Positions 1 through 8,600 of a DNA stretch of 64,000 nucleotides are shown here, piece after piece. Source of the DNA: Nocardiopsis potens DSM 45234 (GTDB lineage Bacteria; Actinomycetota; Actinomycetes; Streptosporangiales; Streptosporangiaceae); NCBI RefSeq assembly GCF_000341105.1, contig NZ_ANBB01000033.1, forward strand, positions 124,001 through 188,000. Reading direction: 5' to 3'. Each line of letters starts with the position of its first letter. The stretch's first letter is position 1. Both the position numbers and the translations under genes were made by a program. The notes beneath the pieces are model-generated. The model ran no database searches, had not been told where the DNA came from, and saw only the letters and a program-made list of their open reading frames with translations.

Positions 1-263
1 GGGGCCGGGAGTACCGGGCCGACGAGGCGGCCGCCCGGCTCACCGGCGACCCGCTCTCGCTGGCCTCGGCGCTGCGCAAGATCGAGGTGGGCGCCCGGAC
101 GCACCCGCTCCCGATGGAGCGGCGGCTGCTCGCGGCCGGGCACCAGATGATCGCCAACCCGTTCCCGCGCCGGGGCATGTGCCGGCTGTTCGACGCGCAC
201 CCGCCCACCCCGGAGCGGATCCGCCGGCTCCGCGCCCTGGACGAGCGCTGGCGGATCGGCTGA
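1..263 (+). CDS. htpX: HtpX-like M48 metalloprotease, C-terminal end (partial)
   Basis: Only the last 86 codons are inside the window, and the reading frame is open from base 3 to a TGA at 261-263. The fragment begins GREYRADEAAARLTGDP, the region of M48/HtpX membrane proteases that carries the third zinc ligand (the glutamate in EYRADE). It continues with SLASALRKIE and ends with the family's HPPTPERIRRLRAL tail. HtpX degrades misfolded inner-membrane proteins. The HExxH motif and membrane helices lie outside the window, so activity cannot be judged. It converges on yajQ. Confidence 0.85.
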   Translation, partial: GREYRADEAAARLTGDPLSLASALRKIEVGARTHPLPMERRLLAAGHQMIANPFPRRGMCRLFDAHPPTPERIRRLRALDERWRIG

Positions 264-339
264 GCGGCGGATCCGCCGCCGGGACCCGGTCCCCGGAATC
301 CGGCCGCCGGGCCCGGGGGCGGCCCCGCCGCCCGGCGGG

Positions 340-837
340 CTAGCGGTAGTTGACGAACTGCAGGGCCACGTCCAGGTCCTTCCCCTTGACCAGGGACATC
401 ACGGCCTGGAGGTCGTCCTTCTTCTTGGAGCTGACCCGGAGCTCGTCGCCCTGGATCTGGGCCTTGACGCCCTTGGGACCCTCGTCCCGGATGATCTTGG
501 AGATCTTCTTGGCGTCCTCGGAGGTGATGCCCTCCTTCAGCGCGACCGGCAGCCGGTACTCCTTGCCGGAGACCTTGGGCTCGTCCGGGGCGTCCAGGAT
601 CTTCAGGGAGACGTTGCGCTTGATCAGCTTCTCCTTGAAGACCTCCAGCGCGGCGTTGACCCGCTCCTCGGAGTTGGCCTTGAGCTCCACGCCCTGCTCG
701 CCGGACCAGGAGATCTGCGCGCCGGTGCCGCGGAAGTCGAAGCGCTGGGAGAGCTCCTTGGCGGCCTGGTTCAGCGCGTTGTCCACCTCCTGGCGGTCGA
801 GCTTGGACACGATGTCGAAACTGGATTCAGCGGCCAC
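340..837 (-). CDS. yajQ: YajQ-family nucleotide-binding protein
   Basis: This 165-residue protein has the usual length and features of YajQ (UPF0234): a start near [14 protein letters not shown], an internal [13 protein letters not shown] block, and the [13 protein letters not shown] and [21 protein letters not shown] segments near the end. YajQ proteins are small cytoplasmic two-domain proteins reported to bind nucleotides, including cyclic di-GMP in some species, and can act as regulatory partners. The ATG at 837 gives the family's normal N-terminus. It is a single gene converging on htpX, with tRNA-Tyr upstream on the other strand. Confidence 0.93.
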   Translation of the reverse strand: MAAESSFDIVSKLDRQEVDNALNQAAKELSQRFDFRGTGAQISWSGEQGVELKANSEERVNAALEVFKEKLIKRNVSLKILDAPDEPKVSGKEYRLPVALKEGITSEDAKKISKIIRDEGPKGVKAQIQGDELRVSSKKKDDLQAVMSLVKGKDLDVALQFVNYR

Positions 838-1034
838 GTGCGCTCACACTTTCGGGTTCGGAGTCGTTCATCGCCGCGGCGGTCGGCCCCGGGCCTCCCG
901 GTCGGAGCGGGCCCGTCCTCGGCAGGCACCGAGCTTATCCGCGCCGCCCCCGGCCCGCCCGGTGCAATCGATTCGCGCCCGCCCCGCAGGTCCGCTATCA
1001 TCGTTCGTGCGCCGCCAAGAGCGGCGAAATCCCA

Positions 1035-1116
1035 GGCAGGTTGCCCGAGCGGCCAAAGGGAGCAGACTGTAAATCTGCCGGCTCAGCCTTCCAAGGTTCG
1101 AATCCTTGACCTGCCA
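1035..1116 (+). tRNA. tRNA-Tyr (anticodon GTA)
   Basis: A class II tRNA about 82 nt long. The acceptor strands GGCAGGT (1035-1041) and ACCTGCC (1109-1115) pair perfectly. The anticodon stem GCAGA/TCTGC encloses the loop CTGTAAA with anticodon GTA at 1069-1071. A long variable arm and a GGTTCGAATCC T-loop follow. The next bases read CC after the discriminator A, so a complete CCA is not clearly encoded. It is followed at once by a strong hairpin. Confidence 0.96.
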
Positions 1117-1123
1117 CCCTGGG

Positions 1124-1156
1124 GAACGCCCCCGGCCCGCGAGGCCGGGGGCGTTC
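1124..1156 (+). terminator. Rho-independent terminator after tRNA-Tyr
   Basis: The 14-bp perfect stem GAACGCCCCCGGCC / GGCCGGGGGCGTTC has a short loop and is followed by TCGTTTCC. It lies 8 bases after the tRNA. Confidence 0.8.
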
Positions 1157-1663
1157 TCGTTTCCGCGGCCCCTCCGGCGGCCCTCCCCCCTGCTCCCGTT
1201 CCTCCCGAGCGGCACCGCTCCCGCCCTCTTCGGCCCGGTTTCGGCGATGACCGGGCGGTGCGCGCCGGAGCGGGCTAGGCTCGGACCGCCCCCGGCGCCC
1301 CCGCGGTCTTCTTGGACAGAGGGTGTGTGCGCTGGGTGACCGTATAGGGCGTGACCGAAACCCGGGCGTGGTCCGGGCCGCCGATCCGCCCGGCCGGCCC
1401 GCCCCCGGCGCCCGAAGCCCGCGCCCGCCGGATCAGCCGCCCGCTCCGCCGCCGCCCCGGGCCCGCTTCCGCCGCTCCGCTTCAGCGGGGCCCTTCCGCG
1501 CCCCCGCCGCCCGGCGTATCCGACTCGGCGGAGGAGATCCGATTCTTCCGGTTCAGCCGTTCGGTGGGGAATATCCGAGGATATCCGGGCGGCCGAGAAT
1601 TTCTTTGCCGATGGATGGTCCGGGAATGCCCGGATTAGACACTCTCCTTCCCCTGTTTCGGCG
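1157..1663. other. Intergenic stretch without a supported gene
   Basis: About 500 bases with only GC-frame ORFs that resemble nothing known. The part after about 1530 is more AT-rich than its surroundings. It contains GAATATCCGAGGATATCC (about 1569-1586), with two ATATCC copies and a GGATATCC palindrome, which could be an operator for the downstream secreted-peptide genes. That role is inference only. Confidence 0.5.
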
Positions 1664-1693
1664 TTGACAAAATACGGTGAGTAGCCCGATGAT
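1664..1693 (+). promoter_or_regulatory. Probable sigma-70-type promoter of the rodlin-like cluster
   Basis: A perfect -35 hexamer TTGACA (1664-1669) is followed by an 18-base spacer and GATGAT (1688-1693), a four-of-six match to the -10 consensus. It would leave a 5' untranslated region of about 70 bases before the first peptide gene. Confidence 0.5.
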
Positions 1694-1770
1694 TACGGCA
1701 GTCCACCGCGAGAAGGCGCGTCACTGCGCTTTTTCATCAACCTCCCGCGGAATTCTCCGGAGGAATCCCA

Positions 1771-2013
1771 ATGAAGAAGATCACCGCTGCCGGCCTGCTC
1801 GTCGGTGCCGCCCTGGGCTCCGTGCTGATGGCCGCCCCGGCCCACGCCGGTGACAGCAGCGACCAGCAGTTCAACCAGAACCTGCAGCTGGTCCCGGTCC
1901 AGGTCTGCAACGCCAACGTCGCGGTCCTCGGCGCCAACGTGCCGATCCTGTCGCCGCAGACCGTCGCCGGCGACTGCACCAACGGCCCGGTCCAGACCAA
2001 CGTCGACGACTAG
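1771..2013 (+). CDS. Rodlin-like small secreted protein 1
   Basis: An 80-residue exported peptide. A lysine-containing start (MKKITAAG) leads into a hydrophobic core and an AHA cleavage motif near residue 26, leaving about 54 mature residues. The mature part has SSDQQFNQNLQLVPVQVC, then NVPILSPQ and a second cysteine in GDCTNGPVQT. The block IPVLS(S)PQ...C-T resembles the C-terminal part of streptomycete rodlins, which with chaplins form the rodlet layer of aerial hyphae. The spacing between the cysteines (22 residues) does not fit a chaplin domain. A GGAGGA ribosome binding site lies 6 bases before ATG. Two close paralogues follow. Rodlin membership is inferred from memory of motifs and the function is untested. 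Confidence 0.65.
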   Translation: MKKITAAGLLVGAALGSVLMAAPAHAGDSSDQQFNQNLQLVPVQVCNANVAVLGANVPILSPQTVAGDCTNGPVQTNVDD

Positions 2014-2087
2014 ATTTCGCCAAAAACGGGCATCGCGCGCCCGAATATGGCATTCCTCGGCTTTAATAATAACTTGGGAGAATCTCA

Positions 2088-2333
2088 ATGATGCGCAAGT
2101 TCGCCGTTGCCGGTCTGGTGGCCGGCGCCGCGCTGGGCTCCGTGCTGATGGCCGGCCCCGCCCAGGCGCACGACAGCAGCGACCAGCAGTACAACCAGAA
2201 CCTGCAGGGCGTTCCGGTCCAGGTGTGCAACGCCAACATCGGCGCGGTCATCGGCGTCAACGTGCCGCTCCTGTCGCCGCAGACCACCGGTGACTGCACC
2301 AACGGCCCGATCCAGACCAACATCGACGACTAG
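2088..2333 (+). CDS. Rodlin-like small secreted protein 2
   Basis: An 81-residue paralogue of the preceding gene. It has the signal peptide MMRKFAVAGLVAGAALGSVL ending in AQA, the same SSDQQYNQNLQ motif and paired cysteines, and an identical style of C-terminus (NGPIQTNIDD). It differs in the centre, with NIGAVIGVNVPLLSPQ. The ribosome binding site is GGGAG about 8 bases upstream. It lies 74 bases after paralogue 1 and only 11 bases before paralogue 3, so 2 and 3 are almost certainly cotranscribed. Confidence 0.65.
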   Translation: MMRKFAVAGLVAGAALGSVLMAGPAQAHDSSDQQYNQNLQGVPVQVCNANIGAVIGVNVPLLSPQTTGDCTNGPIQTNIDD

Positions 2334-2344
2334 GAGCAGCAGCG

Positions 2345-2590
2345 ATGATGCGCAAGTTCGCCATCGCCGGCCTGGTGGCCGGCGCCGCCCTGGGCTCCGT
2401 CCTGATGGCCGGCCCCGCCCAGGCGAGCGGTGACAGCAGCGACCAGCAGTACAACCAGAACCTGCAGCTGGTCCCGGTTCAGCTGTGCAACCCGAACGTC
2501 GCGGTGCTCGGGGCCAACATCCCGGTCCTGTCGCCGCAGACCACCGGTGACTGCACCAACGGCCCGATCCAGACCAACGTCGACGACTAG
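2345..2590 (+). CDS. Rodlin-like small secreted protein 3
   Basis: An 81-residue third copy. Its signal peptide is nearly identical to that of paralogue 2 (MMRKFAIAGLVAGAAL, cleavage after AQA). The mature sequence begins SGDSSDQQYNQNL and carries NVAVLGANIPVLSPQ between the cysteines, closest to paralogue 1. It therefore looks like a mosaic of 1 and 2, as expected after recombination between tandem copies. An AGGAGCAGCAG ribosome binding site overlaps the end of paralogue 2. The stop codon is followed directly by the tail of another copy. Confidence 0.65.
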   Translation: MMRKFAIAGLVAGAALGSVLMAGPAQASGDSSDQQYNQNLQLVPVQLCNPNVAVLGANIPVLSPQTTGDCTNGPIQTNVDD

Positions 2591-2591
2591 C

Positions 2592-2657
2592 ACGGGCGAC
2601 TGCACCAAGGGCCCGGTGCAGAGCAACGTCGAGGACGACGGGAACGGCGGCCGCTGA
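2592..2657 (+). pseudogene. Relic C-terminal tail of a fourth rodlin-like copy
   Basis: One base after the TAG of paralogue 3, in a different frame, the DNA encodes TGDCTKGPVQSNVEDD followed by GNGGR and TGA. This is the exact C-terminal module of the three intact copies (TGDCTNGPxQTNxDD) with substitutions and a short extension. There is no start codon, signal peptide or N-terminal half. The simplest reading is that paralogue 3 was inserted into, or recombined with, a former fourth copy. Confidence 0.7.
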
Positions 2658-2737
2658 CCGGCCGTTCCCGGTCGGCGGTCCGGGCGCGGAGGCCTCCGCA
2701 GGAACGCCGCCGCCCGGACCGGGACGCACCGCTCGAG

Positions 2738-2774
2738 CAGGTCCCCGGCGCGCCGCGTGCGCGCCGGGGACCTG
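2738..2774 (+). terminator. Terminator of the rodlin-like cluster
   Basis: A perfect 16-bp inverted repeat, CAGGTCCCCGGCGCGC and its complement, has a CGCGT loop and is followed by TGCTTT. It would end transcription of the peptide cluster. Confidence 0.8.
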
Positions 2775-2883
2775 TGCTTTCCCCGCCCCGCAGCCGCCGG
2801 ACCACCTGCTTGAGCAGGGCCGATGGCGGGAACGATCCCCCTGCCGGTCCGCTGGGGGGCGGCCGTGCGGAGAGGAGGCGACC

Positions 2884-3468
2884 ATGTCCGGAGGCACTGC
2901 GCAGGCGGCGGTCCTGGGAGCGGCGTGCGTCGCCGTTCTGGCGGCCGGGTGCTCGGCAGGGGCCGGAAGCACCTCGCCGGGGTCGCCCGACCCGGCCCCC
3001 GCCCCGTCGGGCCCCGAGTCCTCGCCCGCGCCCACCGAGGGCGCCGCCGGCCGGGACGGGGCGGAGGAGCCGGCCGGGGAGGGGGCGGAGGACCGCGCCG
3101 CGGACGGGGAGGAAGAGGCGCGCACCGGGGAGGGCGCCTACGTGTTCAACACGCACGGCGACGAGCAGGGCCGGCCCCAGCAGCGGCCGGAGGACCTGGT
3201 CGCCTCGGAGTTCACCTCCTTCACCGGCCTGGAGTGGCAGGAGTGGGGCACCGACTCCGCGGTCGGCCGCGGAGAGCTCTCCGGAACCTGGTGCCTGCCG
3301 GAATGCCAGGACGACCCCTACCCCGCCACCGTCGAGCTCGGCGACCCGGAGAACGCCGACGGGACGCTCTACTTCACCACCTACCGGGTCACCGAGGCGG
3401 AGGGCCTCAGCGAGGCGGACCGCCGCGCGATGGAGGAGGCCGACCAGGGGAGGCTGATGCGCCCCTGA
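2884..3468 (+). CDS. Putative lipoprotein of unknown function
   Basis: A 194-residue protein. It has an N-terminal hydrophobic segment ending in the lipobox LAAGC (cysteine near residue 23), then a linker of about 60 residues rich in proline, serine, glycine and glutamate. The C-terminal domain has two close cysteines (TWCLPECQDDPYP) and blocks such as FTSFTGLEWQEWGTDSAVGRG. It is probably lipid-anchored and exposed on the cell surface. The GAGGAGG ribosome binding site 5 bases before ATG supports the start. I do not recognise the globular domain. It is a single gene on the edge of the accessory block. Confidence 0.75.
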   Translation: MSGGTAQAAVLGAACVAVLAAGCSAGAGSTSPGSPDPAPAPSGPESSPAPTEGAAGRDGAEEPAGEGAEDRAADGEEEARTGEGAYVFNTHGDEQGRPQQRPEDLVASEFTSFTGLEWQEWGTDSAVGRGELSGTWCLPECQDDPYPATVELGDPENADGTLYFTTYRVTEAEGLSEADRRAMEEADQGRLMRP

Positions 3469-3627
3469 ACCGCCCCTGAACCGCCTCGGGAGGGCGCCCC
3501 GGAGCAGGGCCGCCGGGAGAAATACCGCCCCGATACGGTCCGTAGAAGGGCCAGTTCACGACCGTGATTTCGGGCATGCCGGGACGGTCGGACCGGCGGA
3601 TCCGGGCCCGGCGGTGGCCAGGGGTCT

Positions 3628-3654
3628 CTAGTCTGCTGAGTTGTGGGTGACTCA
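3628..3654 (+). promoter_or_regulatory. Putative -10 element of a leaderless jetA, with a motif shared at 11255
   Basis: TAGTCT (3629-3634) fits the TAnnnT -10 pattern and ends 8 bases before the GTG start at 3643, the spacing expected for a leaderless actinobacterial mRNA. No ribosome binding site is visible. The 27 bases beginning CTAGTCTGCTGAG match 19 of 27 positions of the sequence upstream of the Rad50-like gene (11255-11281). This suggests common control of the two transcription units. No convincing -35 is seen. Confidence 0.45.
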
Positions 3655-4302
3655 GCAGTTGAAGACGCGGGCGGACAGGGAGCGCACCGGCGCGGCCGGG
3701 CGGCCCTGCTGCGCCTCGCCCGATGGTTCGACCAGGCCGACGCGCCGGCCGCGCACGACGTCTACGCCGCCGCCTTCGCGGCCTACCCGGCGCGCTTCCT
3801 CGGCGGCGCCGGGGACGAGGCCGCCCCCGCCGCGGCGAGCTGGTGGAACTCGCCCCCCGCGCACGTGGCCGCCGCCCCCGCGGACGGCCCGCTGCCCACC
3901 GCCCCGGTCCCGGACCACGCGGACCAGCGGGCCCGGCTGCGCGACGCGGCCGAGGCCCGGGCGCACTGGCGCCGCTCCGCCGCGGCCGAGGTGCGCACCG
4001 CCCTGGCCGGCGGCGCGGAGCGGCTGGAGCTGTCCACCCCCGCGCTGGACGTGCTGATGGAGCTGCTCACCGCCGCGCTGGGCTCCGGCTCCCCGGAGGC
4101 CCGCCAGGTGACCGCCGGCGACCTGGAGCTCGGCGTCCGGCTGCACGTGGGCTCCGCCCCCGGCTCCAGGATCGCGATCGCCTCCCCCGGAGGCGGCCTC
4201 GACCTCGCCGACGTGTGGCTGCGGGTGACCGACCACGCCGAGCAGGGGCCGCTGCCCGAACCGGAGGCCGGCGGAGCCGGCGAGGGGGACCGCCCGTGCT
4301 GA
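3643..4302 (+). CDS. JetA-like protein (DUF2397/TIGR02677), C-terminal half only
   Basis: A 219-residue protein that aligns, by recalled motifs, with only the C-terminal half of DUF2397 proteins (usually near 500 residues). The block LARWFDQADAPAAHDVYAAAF is followed by an ASWWNSPPAHV segment and a terminal strand-rich region (VTAGDLELGVRL ... GGLDLADVWLRV). JetA is the kleisin-like subunit of type II Wadjet, an SMC system that destroys plasmids. An in-frame stop at 3637 and only 174 bases to the lipoprotein leave no room for the missing N-terminal half. The GTG start seems leaderless. Its end overlaps jetB by 7 bases. It may be a minimal functional variant or a truncation kept by translational coupling. 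Confidence 0.6.
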   Translation: MGDSAVEDAGGQGAHRRGRAALLRLARWFDQADAPAAHDVYAAAFAAYPARFLGGAGDEAAPAAASWWNSPPAHVAAAPADGPLPTAPVPDHADQRARLRDAAEARAHWRRSAAAEVRTALAGGAERLELSTPALDVLMELLTAALGSGSPEARQVTAGDLELGVRLHVGSAPGSRIAIASPGGGLDLADVWLRVTDHAEQGPLPEPEAGGAGEGDRPC

Positions 4303-5501
4303 TCGACGACGTCGCGCTGATCGGCGAGCGCCGGGCCGTCGCCCGCAGGCTGCTGGCCACCCCGTTCGTCACCGCGCGCACCGACCCCGAGGCGTTCGCG
4401 CTGATCCGCGCGCACTCCGACTGGCTCACGCAGCGCTTCCGCCGGGTGCTCGGCTACGAGCTGACCGTCGGCGCCGAATACGCCCGGCTGGCCAAGGCCG
4501 GGCGGGTCCGCGGTACCGAGCCCGCCCGGCGGGCCAGCGGCGCCCCGTTCACCCCGCGCGGCTACGCCTACCTGGCGCTCACCCTGGCCGTCCTGGCCGA
4601 CGGCGAGGACGAGGAGGTCCCGCTGGACGTGCTGGCCGCCGATGTGCGGGACGCCGCCCGCGAGGCCGGCCTGCACGCGGACCCGGCCGGGCGGTCGGCG
4701 GAGCGCCGCGCGTTCGCCTCCGCGCTGCACCTGCTCGCCGACTGGGGCGTGCTGGCGGAGAGCAAGGGCACCCTGGCGGAGTACGCGGCGGGGGAGGGGG
4801 AGGAGGTCCGGCTCCTGGTCGACCGGGAGCTCGCCGCCCTCGCGGTGGCCCACCCGCCGCACGCCGCCGCCGACCCGGACTCCTTCGTCCGGGACGCCGC
4901 CCCGGACGACTTCGACGACGACGCCGCGGGCGAGGTGGCGCTGCGCAGGCTCCTCGCCGAGGAGGCGGTGGTCTACCGGGAGGACCTGCCGGAGCGGCAG
5001 CGCGGGCGGCTGGCCCGGCACCAGTGGCGGGCCGCCGCGGAACTGGCCGACCTGCTCGGCTCCGAGACGGAGGTCCGCGCCGAGGGCATGGCGGTGATCC
5101 TGCCGGACGAGGCGGACGGCGCCGGGGAGCTGCCGGGCCCGCTGCTGCCGGCCGCCGGCCCGGCGGCCGAGGCGGCGCTGCTGCTCGTCCGCCGGCTGGC
5201 CGCGCGGATCCGCCCGGAGAACACCCCCGCCCACGAGGCCCCCGTGCCGCCGGAGGTGCTGGCCGAGGAGCTGGCCGCGGTGGTCGGCGCCGGTTCCGCG
5301 CACCGCCGCCGCTGGGAGCTGGGCGCCGCCGAGTACCTGCCGGACGAGGACGCGCTCGGCCGCCGGGCGCTGGAACTGCTCGCCGCGGCCGGCCTGCTCC
5401 GCGACCGCGGCGCGGCGGACGGAGCGGAGGACGGGGGAGGCCGGGTGCTGCGGGCGGCCGCCGCCCGGTTCGCCCCCGCGGAGAACCGGGACGGGGTGTG
5501 A
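4296..5501 (+). CDS. JetB-like protein (DUF2398/TIGR02678)
   Basis: A 401-residue protein starting at a GTG that overlaps the jetA stop. It has the DUF2398 hallmarks: an ERRAVARRLLATPFVTAR start, the RAHSDWLTQRFRRVLGYEL block, then FTPRGYAYLALTLAVLADG, a winged-helix-like middle (FASALHLLADWGVLAE) and the late VVYREDLPERQRGRLARHQW segment. In type II Wadjet, JetB is the KITE-like partner that binds JetA and the JetC SMC dimer. Length is normal for the family, so this gene appears intact although its neighbour is shortened. Codon use is as GC-rich as in neighbouring genes. Confidence 0.75.
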   Translation: MLIDDVALIGERRAVARRLLATPFVTARTDPEAFALIRAHSDWLTQRFRRVLGYELTVGAEYARLAKAGRVRGTEPARRASGAPFTPRGYAYLALTLAVLADGEDEEVPLDVLAADVRDAAREAGLHADPAGRSAERRAFASALHLLADWGVLAESKGTLAEYAAGEGEEVRLLVDRELAALAVAHPPHAAADPDSFVRDAAPDDFDDDAAGEVALRRLLAEEAVVYREDLPERQRGRLARHQWRAAAELADLLGSETEVRAEGMAVILPDEADGAGELPGPLLPAAGPAAEAALLLVRRLAARIRPENTPAHEAPVPPEVLAEELAAVVGAGSAHRRRWELGAAEYLPDEDALGRRALELLAAAGLLRDRGAADGAEDGGGRVLRAAAARFAPAENRDGV

Positions 5502-5640
5502 GATGGATCCGTTCCGCGAGGAGCGCACGGCGACCGGGGGCGCCCGGCGCACTCCGGGGATCCGGGAGAATGACGCAGATCGTCTGAATCCCACCCGGGA
5601 AGGCGATCCGAGCGGCACCGAGAGAACCGGAGGGCGGTCG

Positions 5641-8600
5641 ATGAGCGACGCGAGCACGACCCGGCACACCGAGGCCCGCACGCCGACGGTTCCGCCCGGT
5701 CGCCCGCTGGCCTCCCGTCCGATCCCGACCGGCCGCCCCCGGCCCTGGGACGCCCCCGCCGAGCCCGAGGCCGTCGGCGACGAGCAGGTCACCGCGCCCA
5801 TCCCGGTCGTCGGCGGGGCGCAGGACGCGCCCGGCCCCGAGGCCGCGGAGGAGCGGGACGGCGGGGATCCGGAGCGGCCCGCGGAGGAGCGCGCCGCGGA
5901 CGCGGAAGCCCCCGGGGCGGCGGAGCCCGCGGAGGCCTCGGAAAGCGCGGGGGCCTCGGAAGGCACGGGGGAGGACCCCGCCGCCCTCCGCCCCGAGCCC
6001 GGCGCCGGCCCCGCCGGGGCGGCCGCCGGAAAGGACTGGGCGCTCCCCTCGGCCCTGACCGGGCCGCAGCGGCCGCTCAGCCACCGCTCCCCGGCCACCG
6101 GCCCGCAGCCCGGCCTCGGCGCCGACCTGCTCGGCGCGCCCGGTGCCGGGACGGGAGCACACGGCGGCCGAGTCGCGCCCCCGTCGGAGGAGCAGCCGCC
6201 GGAGGAGCGGGACGGAGCGCAGGCCGAGACCCGCACCACCGGACCGGAGGCCGACCGGCCCACCGGTCCGCAGCGGGTGCTGGGGGCGGAGCCGTCCGGG
6301 CCTGCCGGGGTCGATGCCGTGCCGGCCTCGGAAGAGCAGGGCCCGGAAGAGGGCCGCCCGGTGCCGCCCGTCGCGGACCAGGCCGCCGAGGCCGCCGAGG
6401 ACGTGGAGCCCGCTCCGGCCGGGCCCGCCGCCGAGCGGCCCACCGGTCCGCAGCCGGTGCTCGGAGCGGACCTGCTCGGTTCTGCCGGAGCCGGCGCCGC
6501 GCCGGGTGGGAAGAAGCAGGGTTCGGAGGACGGCGGTCCGATGCCCCTTGCGGCGGATCAGGCCGCGGAGGTCGCGGAGCCCGCTCCGGCCGGAGACCAG
6601 GACGCGGAGCCCGCCGGGGCCGAGGCGTCCACCGGTCCGCAGCACGCCCTCGGGGCCGATCTGCTCGGCGGCGCCGGGGACGGCTCCGTGCAGGACCGAG
6701 CGGCCGAAGCGGACCTGACCGATCCCGCCGGGGGCGGAGAGGCCGGGCGGCCGGCCACCGGTGCTCGGCCGGGCCCGCACGCCGGCGCCCCGGCCGATCC
6801 CGCCGCGGACCGGGACGGCGACCGGACCGGCGAGGACCCCGCCCCGGACTCCGGGGAAGAGCGTCCGGAACCGGTCGAGCGGCGCAACCGGAACCGGCTG
6901 CACCGCGCCGGGATCCACAACATCTGGCACTACGACGACCAGGTCTTCGACTTCGCCGACGGGCGGCTGCTGCTGCGCGGCCGCAACGGCGCCGGCAAGT
7001 CCAAGGCGCTGGAGATGCTGCTGCCGTTCCTGCTCGACGGGGACGCCCGGCGGCTGGACACCACCGGCACCGGGCGCACCGGGTTCCGCTGGCTGATGGC
7101 CGACGGCCGGGTCGCCGCCCCCGCCCGCCCCGACGGCGCCGCCGAGGAGCGGGACGGAGCGGACCCCGCCCCCGGGGAGGAGCCGGACGAGGCGGTCCGG
7201 ATCGGCTACCTGTGGGTGGAGTTCGCCCAGGACGGAGAGGACGCCCCGGCGGTCACCCTGGGCGCCGCGGTCACCGCCGCCCCCGGCCGGGACGTGCGCT
7301 GCACCCACTTCGTCACCGACCGCCGGGTCGGCACCGACCTGGAGCTGGTCCGCGACGGCCGGCCGATGCCGGTCGAGCGGCTCCGCGCCGAGGTCGGCGC
7401 CGAGAACTGCTACGACACCGCGGGCCCCTACCGGACCCGGGTCATGCGCGACCTGTTCGGCCTGGACGACCCGGTCCGCTACCGCAACCTGGTGCACCTG
7501 CTGTACCGGCTGCGCCGCCCGACCATCGGCGAGCGGCTGGAGGCCGGCGAACTGGTCTCGGTGCTCGCCGAGGCGCTGCCGCCGATGGACGAGTCGGTGC
7601 TGGACCAGGTCGCCCGGAACGTCGCCGACCTGGAGGAGGCCCGGGGCCGGCTGGAGGCGCTGCGCGGCGCCCGCGGCCACGTCGAGGAGTTCCTCGCCGA
7701 CTACCGGGGCTACCTGCACCGGGTGCTCGGCGAGCGGGCCGCCGAGGTCCGCACCCGGCTGGACGAGCACGGCCGCCGCGCCGCCGAGGCCGAGCGCCTG
7801 GAGGAGGAGCTCGACCGGCTGGTCACCGAGGAGAGCGCGGTCCAGGAGGAGCGCGACCGGGCCCGGCGCACCCGGGACACCGCCGGCTCCGACGCCGCGA
7901 CGCTGACCGCCGCCGGCGAGGCCGCCCCCACCGCCACCGACCACGAGCTGCAGGCCCGCTACGCCGCGGTGACCGCCTACATCCGCGCCGCCGAGGCCGC
8001 CTGGACCGCCGCCGGATACGCGCTCACCGCCGAGGAGCGCGCCAAGGAGACCCTGGCCGGCGGCCTGGCCGCGGTGGACGAGGCGATCGCGGCGCTGCGC
8101 GCGCTGCACGCCGAGGCCGCCGAGGCGGCCCGGGCCGCCGGGATCGACCCCGGACCGCTCGGCACCGTCCCGCAGCCGGTACGCACCGTGCTCGCGCCCC
8201 GGGAGAGCGTCACCCACGTCGACTTCGAGGGCCTGGAGCGGGCCGTGGAGCGCGACCCGGTCCCCGGCGTCGACCTGGACGCCCTCCGCGGCGGCCTCGC
8301 CGACCTGCACGACCGGCTCACCCGCGCGGACGAGGCCGCCGCGGAGCGCGCCGGGGCGGCCGAGCGGCTGCGCGCCGCCGCGGCCGAGTGCGCCGGGGCG
8401 GAGGAGCGGGAGGCCGCGCTGCGCGGCGAGGCGGAGTCCGCCGACGCCGCGCTGGAGCGCGCCCGCGCCCGGGAGCGCGCCGCGGTGGAGGCGGTGCGCA
8501 CCGCCGGCGCCTCCTACGCCGCCCGGGTCCGCACCTGGCTCTCCGACCTGCGCGAAGCCGCCCCCGACGCGGACCTGGACGCCGCGGCCGCGGCCGTGGA

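Noticed and set aside
1771-2590. Chaplins
   Set aside because: The cysteines are 22 residues apart and the chaplin core with its Gly-Asn pattern is missing; the LSPQ...C-T block is closer to rodlins.
3469-3642. A missing N-terminal half of JetA upstream of the GTG start
   Set aside because: Only 174 bases are available and a stop at 3637 closes the frame.
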